Shown here: in pieces, positions 36,666 to 47,450 of the stretch
Layout: each line of letters begins with the position of its first letter
Position numbering within the stretch: the stretch's first letter is position 1
Origin: Endomychus coccineus
Taxonomy: Eukaryota; Arthropoda; Insecta; Coleoptera; Endomychidae
Assembly: GCA_958510875.1 (NCBI GenBank)
Contig: OY294067.1
Location: 100,298,010-100,362,009 of the forward strand
Reading direction: 5' to 3'
Length of the DNA stretch: 64,000 bases
Position numbers and translations under genes: made by a program
The notes under the pieces: generated by a model
The model's database searches: none
Seen by the model: only the letters and a program-made list of their open reading frames with translations
Told to the model about the DNA's origin: nothing

Positions 36666-36668
<3 letters not shown>

Positions 36669-38782
36669 TCTAGATAAAGTGAACAATATGTTTCAATGTT
36701 CTGTCTGAAATTGAAAGTGTGAAAGGCCGAAACTGGTGAAGATCAACATTCTCCGGTCAATATATTAAAATTAAAACTGAAAAAATGTTACAAACTAAGC
36801 TGCGAAAATATTGTCGCTTGGATCTGTCGTAGATGCGAAACGCCAAGAATCAATGTTATCGCAGTTTAGTTTGTAAAATTTTTGGTGGATTAGTTTTCCG
36901 ACAGCAACCACATTTTGAACTTTCACAGTAATATATACCATATTATTCATCCAAGCCAGGCTATTCTGTTTCTTACATCGATATCTTCTCTAAATTATTT
37001 AATTATTATCGCAACCTGGTGGATCGTTACTCACAACGACAACTCAGACTCACCCTATCAATAAAATAATGAGTTCGTTGTTAGTATAGATTTGGTCATT
37101 AGTCATTTTGAAATAATCGAACAATAAAGTTTCACAGCGATGTATATTGTGCTTAAAAACATTGAAATCTTCCATAAACCTTGTTTGAATGAATGATTAA
37201 GATTCTGCAGTATGATCTACTCATTCAGGTTTCATAATTACGTGAACATAGACTGAAACGAAATTGTTTTCTGAAATGTTAGGTTAATTGAATGAATGAT
37301 TAATCCATCATTTTATGATGATTCAATAAGTCAACGATTATTTATATTTATTGCCATCTCTACACGTATACACTTTCTCGTGGAACAATCAACATACGTA
37401 AATGAACAGAATGATATAATACACGGTGTGCATTCTGCGTATACAGGCAATGTGACGCTATTCAGCTTACACACATGTTATTATTGTGGCGTTAATGAAT
37501 GCTCGTAAATGCTTTAATACATCAACGTCATTATGTAGAGCCTTCATAAGTGTATTTGCGATTGGCATTTTAATAATCCTCACTTCAAGTAGCAAGAAAT
37601 TTATTAACCTGCTTCTCCGATCTTCGCTATACATGTTGAAATGTTCTATGTTAACACTGCGCCTCATTGTGCGCGTCAGATCAGGTGAGATATCAATGAA
37701 ACAGTATTTCTGGCACGCCAGACCAAATACACTGCTTGTACGCACCGTCGTTTTTCATAAACAAATATTTGTCGAAAGTGCGGTATGAAATTAAGTTCCG
37801 TCATTGAATTATCCATCTACCCGTTGAATTTTTACAGATGGAAGATCCTCCTTCGGACGGATTCATGACCCTCGACTACTATTACGACGGTGCGCTATAT
37901 ATTCTGTCCGAATCGATAAAGCTGCTCATGTAATATAAATGTGTATATTTCGCTCCCCAGTAAGCTCATCCCTTACTTGACGTGGAACGTAAACAAATGT
38001 ATCACCTTTTCTATTTCTCCGTAAATATAAGTATCACTCATTTCTCGTGCTACTGTGCGTCCGTAGATAAATATGTGAGCATATTTCATACTACACGTTA
38101 TTTTAAGGATGCTCAATTTATGAGGTTATGAACTGTGCAATTTGAAATCCATAGACCTTGACTTATTACCCTAACCGAGTTTCAAAGCAGTTCTTATCAA
38201 AATACCGTTTATTATTATTAATTATTGTGATTCGCTTTTTTTTTCAAAATGAGATGTGATTGATTGATTGTGAATTCACAAAATCACAGGCACATATTGC
38301 AGTGTTTAGTTATGTCATGTGTTCCTTCATCACAAGAACATATTTGACAACAATCCAGTATCCAGATACTTAAATTGGGGATATGTAGAACGCAGGTGTT
38401 TGATTTCCGTATCACAAGAAAACCAATCTTCAGCTATAATTTTATTGCAAAACGAAAATTCACAGATATATTTACAAAAATCTTTTGTTCTAGTAGACCT
38501 ATAATATTCCGGAAGAACTGCCTCCTGATTGAATTCATCAATCATGCCATATTTTAGAACAAAGTATCAAAACAAATTCTCTGGTTTCCAGCTATCAACT
38601 CGTATGGTTAAATGTTTATTCCAGAAATACGTAAGATTTGTTCAAAGTTTTTAGATTATTAATAGATTTTGGGAAAAATATTCCGCAATGAGTAATAATT
38701 GTTTAATTTTCAATTTTAACTTTAAATTTTTTTCTCAATTCACTTACATGATGCGTTTATTTTGAAACGAGATATCAAAACA
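36666..38782. other. No firm gene; less AT-rich stretch at 37400-37920
   Basis: The stretch 37400-37920 is less AT-rich than its surroundings and contains several open frames on both strands and the short candidate exon described separately. No protein family is recognisable. Confidence 0.35.
37838..37933 (+). CDS. Candidate short exon or 31-codon frame
   Basis: ATTTTTACAG, a good acceptor, runs directly into ATGGAAGATCCTCCTTCGGA. The frame reads MEDPPSDGFMTLDYYYDG and stays open to a TAA at 37931. Many third positions are G or C, unlike the surroundings. I see no convincing donor; ACG|GTGCGC near 37890 is a weak option. The function is unknown and it may be chance. It cannot join directly in phase 0 to the acyltransferase exon if that donor is used. 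Confidence 0.15.
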   Translation: MEDPPSDGFMTLDYYYDGALYILSESIKLLM

Positions 38783-39205
38783 AAGTTGTGATCAATTGAT
38801 CACGTGACATCCTTTACTTTTATAAGAAAAATATCTTTCGGACAGGTCAAATCTAAATCATTGTACCAACATATATTGGAAGCGATTACACCGCTAATGA
38901 AAGCTGTTGAATTATACTCTATGTTACATTGAAATTTTATCCACATGGTATATAATAATCTGTTTTACAACTCTACGTTTCCTATTAACACCTGCTGTCA
39001 GGTCGACTTTAGTAATTATTATTCGCAATACAGTATAACCTTGTTTTATACTGTCGGAGGCTGTAACATGAACTATAAAAAATCACCACATTATAAAGCC
39101 ATAGAAAATATCGTGACGTCACATCGATGACATTACTTGAACCAATCTCAAAATGAGAATTCCGGACTTTTCTGCATGTTAAACATATACTTGTGATATA
39201 CTTAA
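38783..39205 (+). repeat. Interspersed repeat R, forward copy 1
   Basis: Starts with the perfect 16-bp palindrome GTGATCAATTGATCAC (38787-38802), then TGACATCC..ACTTTT, TTTCGGACAGGTCAAAT, GTTGAATTATACTCTATGTT, CTGTCAGGTCGA, GTAACATGAACTAT, and ends near GAATTCCGGACTTTTCTGCA. Also present reversed at 17695-18150 and directly repeated at 39267-40845. Confidence 0.75.
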
Positions 39206-39368
39206 TCTAGGAACACCAAGGTTGTCCACATGGTTCAATAAAATACCATGAATAGTTCCATTTGAAAAAAGCTGTGATGAACTGATCACGTTCGGCTTCC
39301 CTCACTTTTGTTAGCAAACTTATTTTCGGACATTTCTGCTGGTCAAATGTGAATGATTGTAGGAACAT

Positions 39369-39475
39369 TTCTTTTTATATACTTTGACTACACGAGAGCG
39401 AAAGCTATAAGGTTCGAAGAAGATAGTGTGAGCCAGCAGTGGAATGTAGGGAGAGGAGATAGGCATTCGTATTTT
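39369..39475 (-). pseudogene. LINE family A 3'-end fragment (A2)
   Basis: Matches the 3' end of family A at 50403-50510 (ATACTTTGACTACAC, then GTGTGAGCCAGCAGTGGAAT). The only coding content is the last residues before the LINE stop. AACAT occurs on both sides (39364-39368 and 39476-39480), a possible 5-bp target duplication. A severely 5'-truncated insertion. Confidence 0.7.
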
Positions 39476-40093
39476 AACATAAAATATATTGAAAGTGATT
39501 TAGAAACCGCCAATCAAAGATTTTGTATTATACTATATGTTACATTGAAGTTTTATCCAAATAGTCCAATTACGTAATGTTTTTCACAACTCTATTTTAT
39601 ACTGACACCTGTCAAGTTGATATTCGAAATCATTCACACTATAATATAACTTATTTCACACTGACACTTGATGTCACATGAACAATCAACATTTGCCACT
39701 GAGTAATCCGATAAAATAAACCACGACCACGTTCGTACATACAGGTCTGGAAACTCTATAGTTGACATGAGTCTCTTACGCGCCGCCAAACTCGTAGTCC
39801 CTCGCTCAGCCACTAGCTAGCGCTTGGATCATGAAGTGGTAAAATTATTTCTTCCCGGAATCGCAAAGCAGTGTTACTAAGTATTCTGATTTGAGAGAGG
39901 AATATAACTGTTACTCTTGTCAAAATGTATTACTCACCTTAAAAATAACTTCCCCTCTTTCGCACACATAAAAGACCTCGTTAAAACACATTCTTTCCGG
40001 AGTATGTACTTATTATCTAAGGCTTTTTTTGGTAGCAATTTAAAAAGGAAATGTATGAAAATAATCGATCGATTTTTTTAATTAAATTAGCAT

Positions 40094-40197
40094 TACAATC
40101 AAAATACATGTATACTAGTTTAGTATGTTGTCTTTCATTATGTTTACAATCAAAATACATGTATACTAGTTTAGTATGTTGTCTTTCATTATGTTTA
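40094..40197 (+). repeat. 51-bp tandem duplication inside the P-type element
   Basis: Two head-to-tail copies of a 51-bp unit that includes ACATGTATACTAGTTTAGTA. Because 51 is a multiple of three, an open frame crossing it shows a 17-residue repeat, but nothing suggests that it is translated. Confidence 0.9.
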
Positions 40198-40354
40198 CAA
40201 TATATACATTATACACTAAAACTTCCGGTACTGTAGATACACTCGACGGGTCCGGAAACCTCGGCTATGTTGACACTGCCAATTTTCCTCGTAACGCAAT
40301 ATTTACTATTCTGATTTGAGAGAGGAATATAACTGTTATTCTTGTCAAACTCAC

Positions 40355-40504
40355 CTTAAAAATAACTTCATAAAAGACCTCGTTAAAACGATTTCTATCC
40401 GGAATCGCAAGCATCCACTTTTTTCGCATTTCCGCATCTTTCGGCACTTTAAAAACAGAAGTTTCTTGCTTTACACTTTTATACCCCGTTATACATTTCG
40501 GCAC
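40355..40504 (-). pseudogene. THAP-domain exon of a P-type transposase
   Basis: The minus strand reads PKCITGYKSVKQETSVFKVP then KDAEMRKKWMLAIPDRN, the N-terminal half of a THAP DNA-binding domain (C..., F-x-x-P-K-D, R-K-K-W). The likely start codon is GTG where ATG is expected. The exon ends with AAG followed by a clean donor GTGAGT (minus strand, 40354-40349). The second zinc ligand of the first Cys pair appears lost. The last part of this exon with its donor is duplicated at about 39890-39990. No downstream catalytic exons were found. Confidence 0.75.
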
Positions 40505-40845
40505 AATGCACGATTTCGTAATTTGTTTCTAAAAACGCAGGTATTCCTTGTTTACTACTACGACCGTGGTGTTCACAAGTCAACTGACAGTTGTCACAGA
40601 ATACTCTTCATAGAGATCAAGATGATACTCTTACGTGACGCCTTTTATGATACTCTTACGTGACGTCTTTTGGTACTACGCGACAGTCGACGCTTAGCGG
40701 ACTCACTTCTCACATAGGAAACAGCCCCGAGTTTTCAGACCTGTATGTACGACCGTGACCACGACTTAACATTGATGACGTTACTTGAATCTTAAAATGA
40801 GAATTTCGGACACTCTTGCATGCTAAATATATACAGTGATACATA

Positions 40846-41289
40846 TTTGTAAGCAGAATAACATGATCGTCATTATGATGAGCTAAAATACTGTATTCAA
40901 TCTCATCCAAAAATTTGAAGACGGATGTCAGAAATATAACTTGAAACGGGGCTACCATGCCCAAAGACATTTTTCAGCAATTCAAAGCGATCTGTAAAAT
41001 TTCAAATCTTTATGACTAATAGGAACTCTGCAATCGTTTCCACAGTTGGTTACGCATGCACGCACACACACACAGGAGACATCATTTCAAAAATAGTCTA
41101 TATCGATTCATGAATACTCGAAACAGATATACCCGCGAAAATCGGGAATTTTTTTGCCCGACTTTAATACTTCCCTAACACTATAAACTACGTTTCATCG
41201 TCATCATCATCGTTTGAGGGGAGGGGGCTTAGCCTCCAAAAGCACTCAGGCTTCCTAGCTGGGCCCATTGTGCGCCCGTGTCCAGAAGT
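40846..41289. other. No gene; short repeat shared with 23350-23470
   Basis: Contains a CA-rich run near 41055-41070 and a block (41110-41190, ATACCCGCGAAAATCGG..) similar to 23390-23460. No coding feature. Confidence 0.4.
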
Positions 41290-41702
41290 CTATTCTATTG
41301 TAGCAGGTTTGTGGACCGCCAGAAACCCAGAATATTGCCAGTGCTGGCTTCCATAAGTTCTTTTGGGAAGAGTTTTGACTCTCCAAAGTGTCGGTGCCTG
41401 AGGTATGCTAATGCTGGGCATATCAACCGGATGTGATAGGCAGATTCTTCCGCCTCTCTGCATTTCCTACATATTGGGTCATCTGCGATGCCCATAGTGT
41501 GAAGGTGTTTGTTAAGACGACAGTGATTGGTAAGAATTTCAGTTATCTCTCTGATGTCCCTTCTGTTACGAAAAATAAGTTTCTTAGAGAGTCTAGGCAC
41601 AGGCTCTTTGATAAAGAGCTTGACCTGCCTCGTGCGTGGTGAATCTAGCCACAGTATAGTGAGGAGAGTCAAATCAAAATTCAATGGATTCTTCAAGAAC
41701 AT
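41290..41702 (-). pseudogene. LINE ORF2 C-terminal RNase H fragment (LINE-C)
   Basis: A continuous minus-strand frame reads ILTNHCRLNKHLHTMGIADD, then CRKCREAEESAYHIRLICPA and RHFGESKLFPKELMEAS. It has the H-C..L..HL..MG..D.P.C.KC...EE..H....CPAL...R..HFG pattern at the end of RNase-H-bearing non-LTR retrotransposons. The upstream part (PRTRQVKLFIKEPVPRLSKK) also fits. It is about 135 codons without an internal stop, so fairly young, but the RT domain is missing upstream. Confidence 0.8.
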
Positions 41703-42240
41703 TATTCAGTTTATCGATTTATACCTAGAAAAGGGGGGTAAATACGTGGACATCGAAAATGACATCTTAGAACGTCGGGTAACTGACAGAGATGTACCCC
41801 AGGGGTCTATATTGAGCCCGATAAATAAGAAGCTGGAGATCACAAACCCAAGTGTTACTGAGTGGCTTACAGCCAATGAACTCAGGCAGAATGCAGATAA
41901 AACTGTAGTAATGATCTTTAGTTCACGAGCTAAACCTGCCAAATATTCCCACTTATGTAGGATTCCTTGGAGTACATCCAGCTCCATACCTCAACTGGAA
42001 CCGGGACTCACACATAAATCTATCGTTCAAAAAAATCACAAACAATATCTATGCAATCAGAAATCTGTCAGGCATCGTATCCAGACATGTGATAATTCTA
42101 GTTCATTATACATTGATACAATCTAACTCATGCCGTAATAACGTGGGGCCATGGTGCGGCGGTGTACCGAATGCTCAGGCTTCAGCGTAGAGTGATAAGA
42201 ATACTAATAATAATAAGAAACTCGATGTTTAGGGTAAAAA
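41690..42240 (+). pseudogene. LINE reverse-transcriptase fragment on the opposite strand
   Basis: The plus strand shows DVPQGSILSP, then WLTANELRQNADKTVVMIFS, then, in a shifted frame, YLNWNRDSHINLSFKKI, NIYAIRNLSGIVSR and LQSNS..GPWCG-like segments. These are the palm end and thumb of a jockey-type RT; the FADD motif is deleted between the first two. It abuts the LINE-C fragment head to head at about 41670-41700. Confidence 0.75.
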
Positions 42241-43204
42241 GAAATCAGCAAAACATAATGTGTTAAGTGGCGTAGTGACGTAATGCTCCTCCACTTTCTG
42301 CCCACAAATGTATAACGTGAAGTGTAATTTCTAGACAGGACGAAATAAATCACTATTCATTCATCAGACCTATTACTACTATTAATAGCGTTTGGCTGAA
42401 TTTAATGAGTTGATCAAAACTCCACAGTTCACTTGAACTCTTCGGAGTCATGATTTTGATTCCGAACAGCGAATGCGTACTTGCTAACATCACTTGAGTG
42501 AATTAGGAATCTAGCCAAACCACATCCAATTGTGAACGGAGTTTTATCTTCCTACTTTCGTAATATATCTGTAATTTTGGGTTATATTGTAACAATGGAA
42601 AAACCTTGGATTTTTATCTTATTTCAACTCAAGCTGAATTAATGTTCATTAAATTCAATGATTTCTATTGGGTATCCATATATTAATAATACATAATGAC
42701 ATATTAATATTGACCAATGAAGATTATTACTATCGATTGGAGTTTTCAGTTATAATAATTCTGAAACCACGAACACTAAAGTGGTACAATTAATTTCATG
42801 TTGATGACTTTAAGCTCTTATCAGCTAATTATCTTGCTCCATCTAATAAACATAAGATTTTTAAACAGTTACTGAATACTATGAAATCTTTGTAGATTTG
42901 GGCATCATACACATATTGAAGAGTTGAAAACATCTTTCTTTATGAAACACTGAGAAGAAACGTTCGTATTGATAAAGTAAGACACGTCTTCATTATGTAC
43001 TTTGCACAGAATCTTGCGGATTTTTGTGTGATTAATTTCGATTCATAAGATATTTACTTACATCTAAGTCGATTCATCCAAAATTGTTAAATTCTCGACA
43101 ATTCCAATGGGCAATACCGTCATGATACCCAACCTTAAATAGATATAAAAGATAACTGCCCTTTTTGTGGCAATGATATAACTCATGCTTCAAAGAAGTT
43201 TCTA
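42241..43204. other. No recognised gene
   Basis: AT-rich unassigned DNA. Nothing recognised. Confidence 0.35.
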
Positions 43205-43545
43205 CCTTCAATCAATCAATCAGAACGGGGGCGAAGCTATTACACCTGTTAATTGGGTCCGTTCTGTGTCCCTTGGAACAAGACTCAGTGCAGCAGGCCT
43301 AAGGCAGTGCCGAATGCTAGAATTCTGTAAGGACTGATGTCTCTTATGGCCTCGGGTCAGTGATGGACATTCTACTAGGATATGAGGGGCATTTTCGTTC
43401 AACATTTACAACAACCTGGATCATCTACAATGCCTACTCAATGTACATGTATATTCAGATGACAGTGGCCTGTAAGAAATCATGTCACCAGTTTTATGCA
43501 TCTTCTACTTAAAGAGAACTCTCCACTGCACTCCAAAACAAACTT
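43205..43545 (-). pseudogene. LINE RNase H C-terminal fragment (LINE-C type)
   Basis: Minus strand: LTGHCHLNIHVH, VGIVDDPGCCKC, then after a frameshift NENAPHILVECPSLTRGHKR. This is the same H-C-x-L..H...G..DDP.C.KC....H.L.ECP.L pattern as 41290-41702 but more diverged. Stops after the CCKC segment show decay. The adjacent frame 43544-43801 on the same strand is of unknown nature. Confidence 0.7.
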
Positions 43546-45839
43546 AGAAGTCGTCCTTTGGACACGAAGCACCCCTGGTGTTGCACAGACCTCGGCCGGA
43601 AAAACAATTGCGTAACCACTGAACTGAAACGTTCCACCCTGGGTGTGCACGAGTAGACTCCGGCTCGGCTAGACTCGGCAGCCTTGAATCCGATTGTACA
43701 CCACCCCTGACGGTTGTGTTCAGGAGTCTTTGTGCTTCCAGTTCGTCCTGGGGGTTTTGAACGACGTTTGGTGTCTGAAACGTGACAGCAGGCGCTATCA
43801 CACTGCTTCAGTCGGAGGATTGGGCAGTTTTCAATGTACGTGTTTGTATAATGTTCATCTCTCCATCAATATATTCTCTGAAGTTGAATAATCTAACCAA
43901 ACAGTTTTCTCGGAGGGGCAAATTTCCAAGCTACTCCAATCACATATAAAATATCTCCATTCGATGACATTGTTAATAGATAAACGTCATGTTAAACCAG
44001 CGAAATTATAACAGCAAAGTTAGAAATTTCAACAAATAGCGACGGACAATGGTTCGTCAAATAGTTCAATAAAATTCAGAAGTTTTACTTATCATCCCTC
44101 AATGATTGATAAAATTCACAATTATTAATTTGCAATACAACCTATTTATGTAAGAACAATGTAAAAACTGTTCAGGCAACATATTTTATAGAATTTCCTA
44201 CTTCGACTATTCCAGGACTTATTGAAATTTAGTTATTCGATTGTAAGTCATGTTGAAAATGGTCCAACTAAAAGGAATGTTCCAACTCGGCATAAAATAA
44301 TTTTTGTCGTATTATCAAAATAATGGTGGAAAATCACATATTTTATATACAGGCTACACCATTTTGCGAGAAAGTTTATCACTTTTGAAACAAAAGAGAA
44401 GAACATCTAGGTAGTTTGTGAGGGATGGGAATGTCTCAACGAAAAATCGAATTATTAAATTCAGATTTATTTCCACCTGAAGGTGATCTTTCATGTACAC
44501 TATTATTTCCAAACTTTATTTAAACAAGCACATTTTGATTTCAAATTTTGTTCACTCTGATGCTGGCTGCTTTGTAGGTGAGAGATCTTCATTACTTGAT
44601 AAGTATTTATAGTGGATAAGCGTGATATTTTCTATTTATAGTCTTTTATAATGAGTACCTACATAATAATGATTTTTACTTTTCATTTCATAACTGCGAT
44701 CGATCAAATGATTACTTACCATATGAGAATTGCATTGACGGAAATTCATCCCCTTCGATGGCTACAAAGGCTCTCAAGGAAACTCAGAACATGCATGTTG
44801 CTAATGTGTCACGTAAGTCACGCTATGTTAGGTACTTTAGTATCGATAAAGCGGCGCGTGTACCTACTACAGTTTAGAACTATAGGGTTAAATGAGGCAG
44901 TCGCGTGTACCCACTTGCTTTAATTTTGTTTTTCGTTTATTTCCTGGTTTTTGTAAGTTTGCCATCGGAACATAACATGAATCTAAGCTCATTCTATTCA
45001 ATTTGATGAATCATATCGCAAACATTAAATTTGTAGTTTAGTAAAACAAATGTTCGTTCATGTTTTTTGTATTGTAATTTCATTTCAATAATAGAATGCA
45101 TTAACATTTTGCTCACACACCACATGCAAGAGTTGCATCTAAAAACTGGAAAGAATGTACTCAGAGTTTTGTAATGAAACAAAGTTCCTTCCGTAGGTCA
45201 ATAGTTTCCCCAGTAATTTGGGGTGAATCAGTTGTCTAAATTTCGAAAACATAGAATTTTTATGGGGGCAAGTGCAAATTAAGGAATAAACAATGTATTA
45301 TCAGATTTGTTCATCAGAAAAAATACAGTAGGTATACATTCTATTCAAATGACATATTGAAATTGAAGTGACCTCTCTTAGGCATATTTGGAATACATAA
45401 ACAGAATGGAATGAATCTGTACATACTTATAATTGAGACATCTGCGGTATTTGACCTATAAAATTGAGACGATCGTCTAGCATGTTTTGCCTCTAACATC
45501 TAATGATTCTATCTCAATTCTACTACATTCAATGATGTATTCATTAATATCAAATCATTTTAGGTTATATGATTGATCAAGCATGTGCTTTGTTATGCAT
45601 CCATGATGTAACATGTTCACTTATCAATACTAGAAATTGTAAACAATGCGTTATTAATATAATCATGAAAAGATAGACTTCTCATATATTAGAGCGGCAG
45701 TCGTTCATAGGGCATAATACTACGGTTGGGGAGATATTCGGTGTTGCATATTTCAGCCCCAGGCTTGTGTAGAGTCGACTGTGACACGACTTAAGACCGA
45801 GTGAACCTCTTGGTAGTCTCTTTTTGAGTCAATCGATTA
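43546..45839. other. No recognised gene
   Basis: 43546-43800 is GC-richer with an 85-codon minus-strand frame that may be further LINE sequence, though no motif supports it. The rest is AT-rich with no recognised feature. Confidence 0.35.
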
Positions 45840-45970
45840 CTTCTGATTTCTGTAGCAGTACGTATTGTGTGAAAATTTAACACTACATAGTTCACGGCCA
45901 TCGTTTCGGTGGTTGACTCTGCTCTAGTACTTGACCCCGCCGTTGTGTGATCATGTGTGAAGCCTTCTTG
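45840..45970 (-). pseudogene. PLE tail fragment (copy 3)
   Basis: Aligns with 1800-1920 and 59700-59800: TTTCTGTAG.CGTA, CACTACATAG, GCCGTTGTGTGATCATGTG. It is only the 3' coding tail of the first PLE family; the ribozyme region is not recognisable next to it. Confidence 0.65.
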
Positions 45971-46024
45971 GGATTCTTCCGTCATACGGTTTGCCGCCTC
46001 ATTTTTATTGCTTACTATCGAGTT

Positions 46025-46950
46025 TCCTTTCAGATAGATTACTCCATGTGGTGATTAATGGAGAATCCTCCGATACAATGGTTATCAGCACTGGCATTTC
46101 ATAGGGATCGGTTATAAGTGACCACTCATCCCGTCCATAGCTTTGCAGATGATCGTACACTTCATACCGCTTCCTCATCTGGAGCCCCTAAACCATCTAA
46201 TGAAGCCAGAGGAGTGAGATAGTGACAGGTTGACGCAATTAATGGAGATCCGATAATCTAGCTCAATGGAACAAAATTCAAATACTTGCATCTTCTCTAG
46301 GGAGGCGAATCCCACAAAACCTAATATGGTGATGTGAGGTACAAATATTTCTATGAAGTCTTCCATACTCATGATCGGAATCACCAACAGCATTCTCTCG
46401 TGTGATGATCATGTGAGGTCAATTGCGAAAACCGCTTCACAAAAACTTGGTTTTATATTCCATGCCTAGAGCTACTCTACATCCCTGCGGCTGCTCATAA
46501 TCTATAAAACACAGATTTGATCTGTCCTGGAGTACTGTTTACATGTTTGGAGTTCGGCTCCCAAACAAACGTAGAAGCTCTTGGATTATATCCAGAAGAG
46601 CATTCGTCTGATTGATGTCACCAATTCATTGACCTTTCTAGAACATCGTAGGAATCTCATCTGTTATTCCACCACGAAAGATTCCAGATAGGCGCAATAG
46701 ACGATCTGGTCTCCTCCAATGTCAAGCTCGAGACCTGCCGAACTTTTTCCTACCGCACTTAATTTTTTCATCGAACGGCGAAGTTGAGGAACGCTTTGCC
46801 TAGTGAAGTATTTTCCCATGCCCATAACCTCCAAACTTTCAAGAAAAATTCGATAACCTATCTCCTTTTCCAACACTCCACCACTAGACCACATGATGTT
46901 CTTTGAACATTACAGGTTTTCCTCTGGTGTAGTCAGAGTATAGAAAAAAG
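46025..46950 (+). pseudogene. LINE family A fragment, plus strand (A3)
   Basis: In broken frames: LLHVVINGESSDTMVIS near 46040, HSFADDRTLHTA near 46150 (RT active site FADD), SSGAPKPSNEARG, a thumb part (TDLICPGVLFTCLEFGS near 46510-46565), KLETCRT near 46725 and LRNALPSEVFSHAHNLQTFK near 46790. It ends at GTCAGAGTATAGAAAAAA. It covers the same region as 50403-52790 without the mariner insertion. Several stops; inactive. Confidence 0.8.
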
Positions 46951-47199
46951 TAGAATTCCAGGTTCGGTTAGAAATTTTGTGATTGTAATTTATTCTGAGT
47001 CACTGTTTAGATTATTCAAGATATCACTTGTGATGGTTGACGGAATGTCCTACATCGAGTTCTGCTACTGTGACGCAAAACTTTCAAGAATAGCTGTACG
47101 AGGCAGTCTTCTATTCGAGATAATTCAACGTTAGTTAATGGTTGTTTTAGTTTCAATAACTCGATCTTTTGATTCATGTTAACATTATAGTGTCCAATT

Positions 47200-47450
47200 T
47201 CAAAATCGTGATGGTTGCTGAAACTGATCTGAAACGTAATCGAACCAGCACGTGTGATGAGTCAATGAGTGCAGAATGGAAATAGTCTCAAAGTTTTGTA
47301 TTGAAAAAAAAACTCTTATTAAAAAAAGTTGGTGATTATTGATCAAACGAAACGTCGGATGTTGAAACTGATACCACAAGGGAGCTTGAGAAAATGGTTT
47401 CGAAGAAGTGTTTTTAGTTGGTTCCATCTGTGACGATAACATTCAATAAA
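47200..47450 (+). repeat. Repeat S (copy 2)
   Basis: Counterpart of 23555-23790, sharing CGTCGGATGTTGAAACTGA and the segments after it. Moderately diverged; no known family. Confidence 0.45.

Larger units (their letters stand above)
39728..40757 (-). mobile_element. P-superfamily DNA transposon, decayed
   Basis: Inverted ends CACGTTCGTACATACAGGTC at the left and the complement of CACGGTCGTACATACAGGTC at the right. The exact 8-bp direct repeat ACCACGAC flanks them (39720-39727 and 40758-40765), the target duplication length typical of P elements. The interior encodes a THAP zinc-finger exon on the minus strand. A 266-bp deletion derivative with the same ends lies at 61792-62057. The transposase catalytic region is missing, so the copy is non-autonomous. 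Confidence 0.88.
39267..40845 (+). repeat. Interspersed repeat R, forward copy 2, carrying two insertions
   Basis: The same repeat about 490 bp downstream of copy 1. Its palindrome is decayed to GTGATGAACTGATCAC (39274-39289). Its sequence stops at the LINE tail (39369-39475) and resumes as ATAAAATATATTGAAAGTGA. It stops again at the P-type element (39728-40757) and resumes with ATTGATGACGTTACTTGAAT, matching ATCGATGACATTACTTGAAC of copy 1. Confidence 0.75.

Noticed and set aside
36710..36765. Hammerhead-like words (CTGAAAT..GGCCGAAACTGG)
   Set aside because: The core lacks the invariant GA before stem II and no stem I or stem II could be paired.
40049..40236. Protein with a perfect 17-residue repeat
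   Set aside because: Caused by a 51-bp tandem duplication inside a decayed transposon; no sign of translation.
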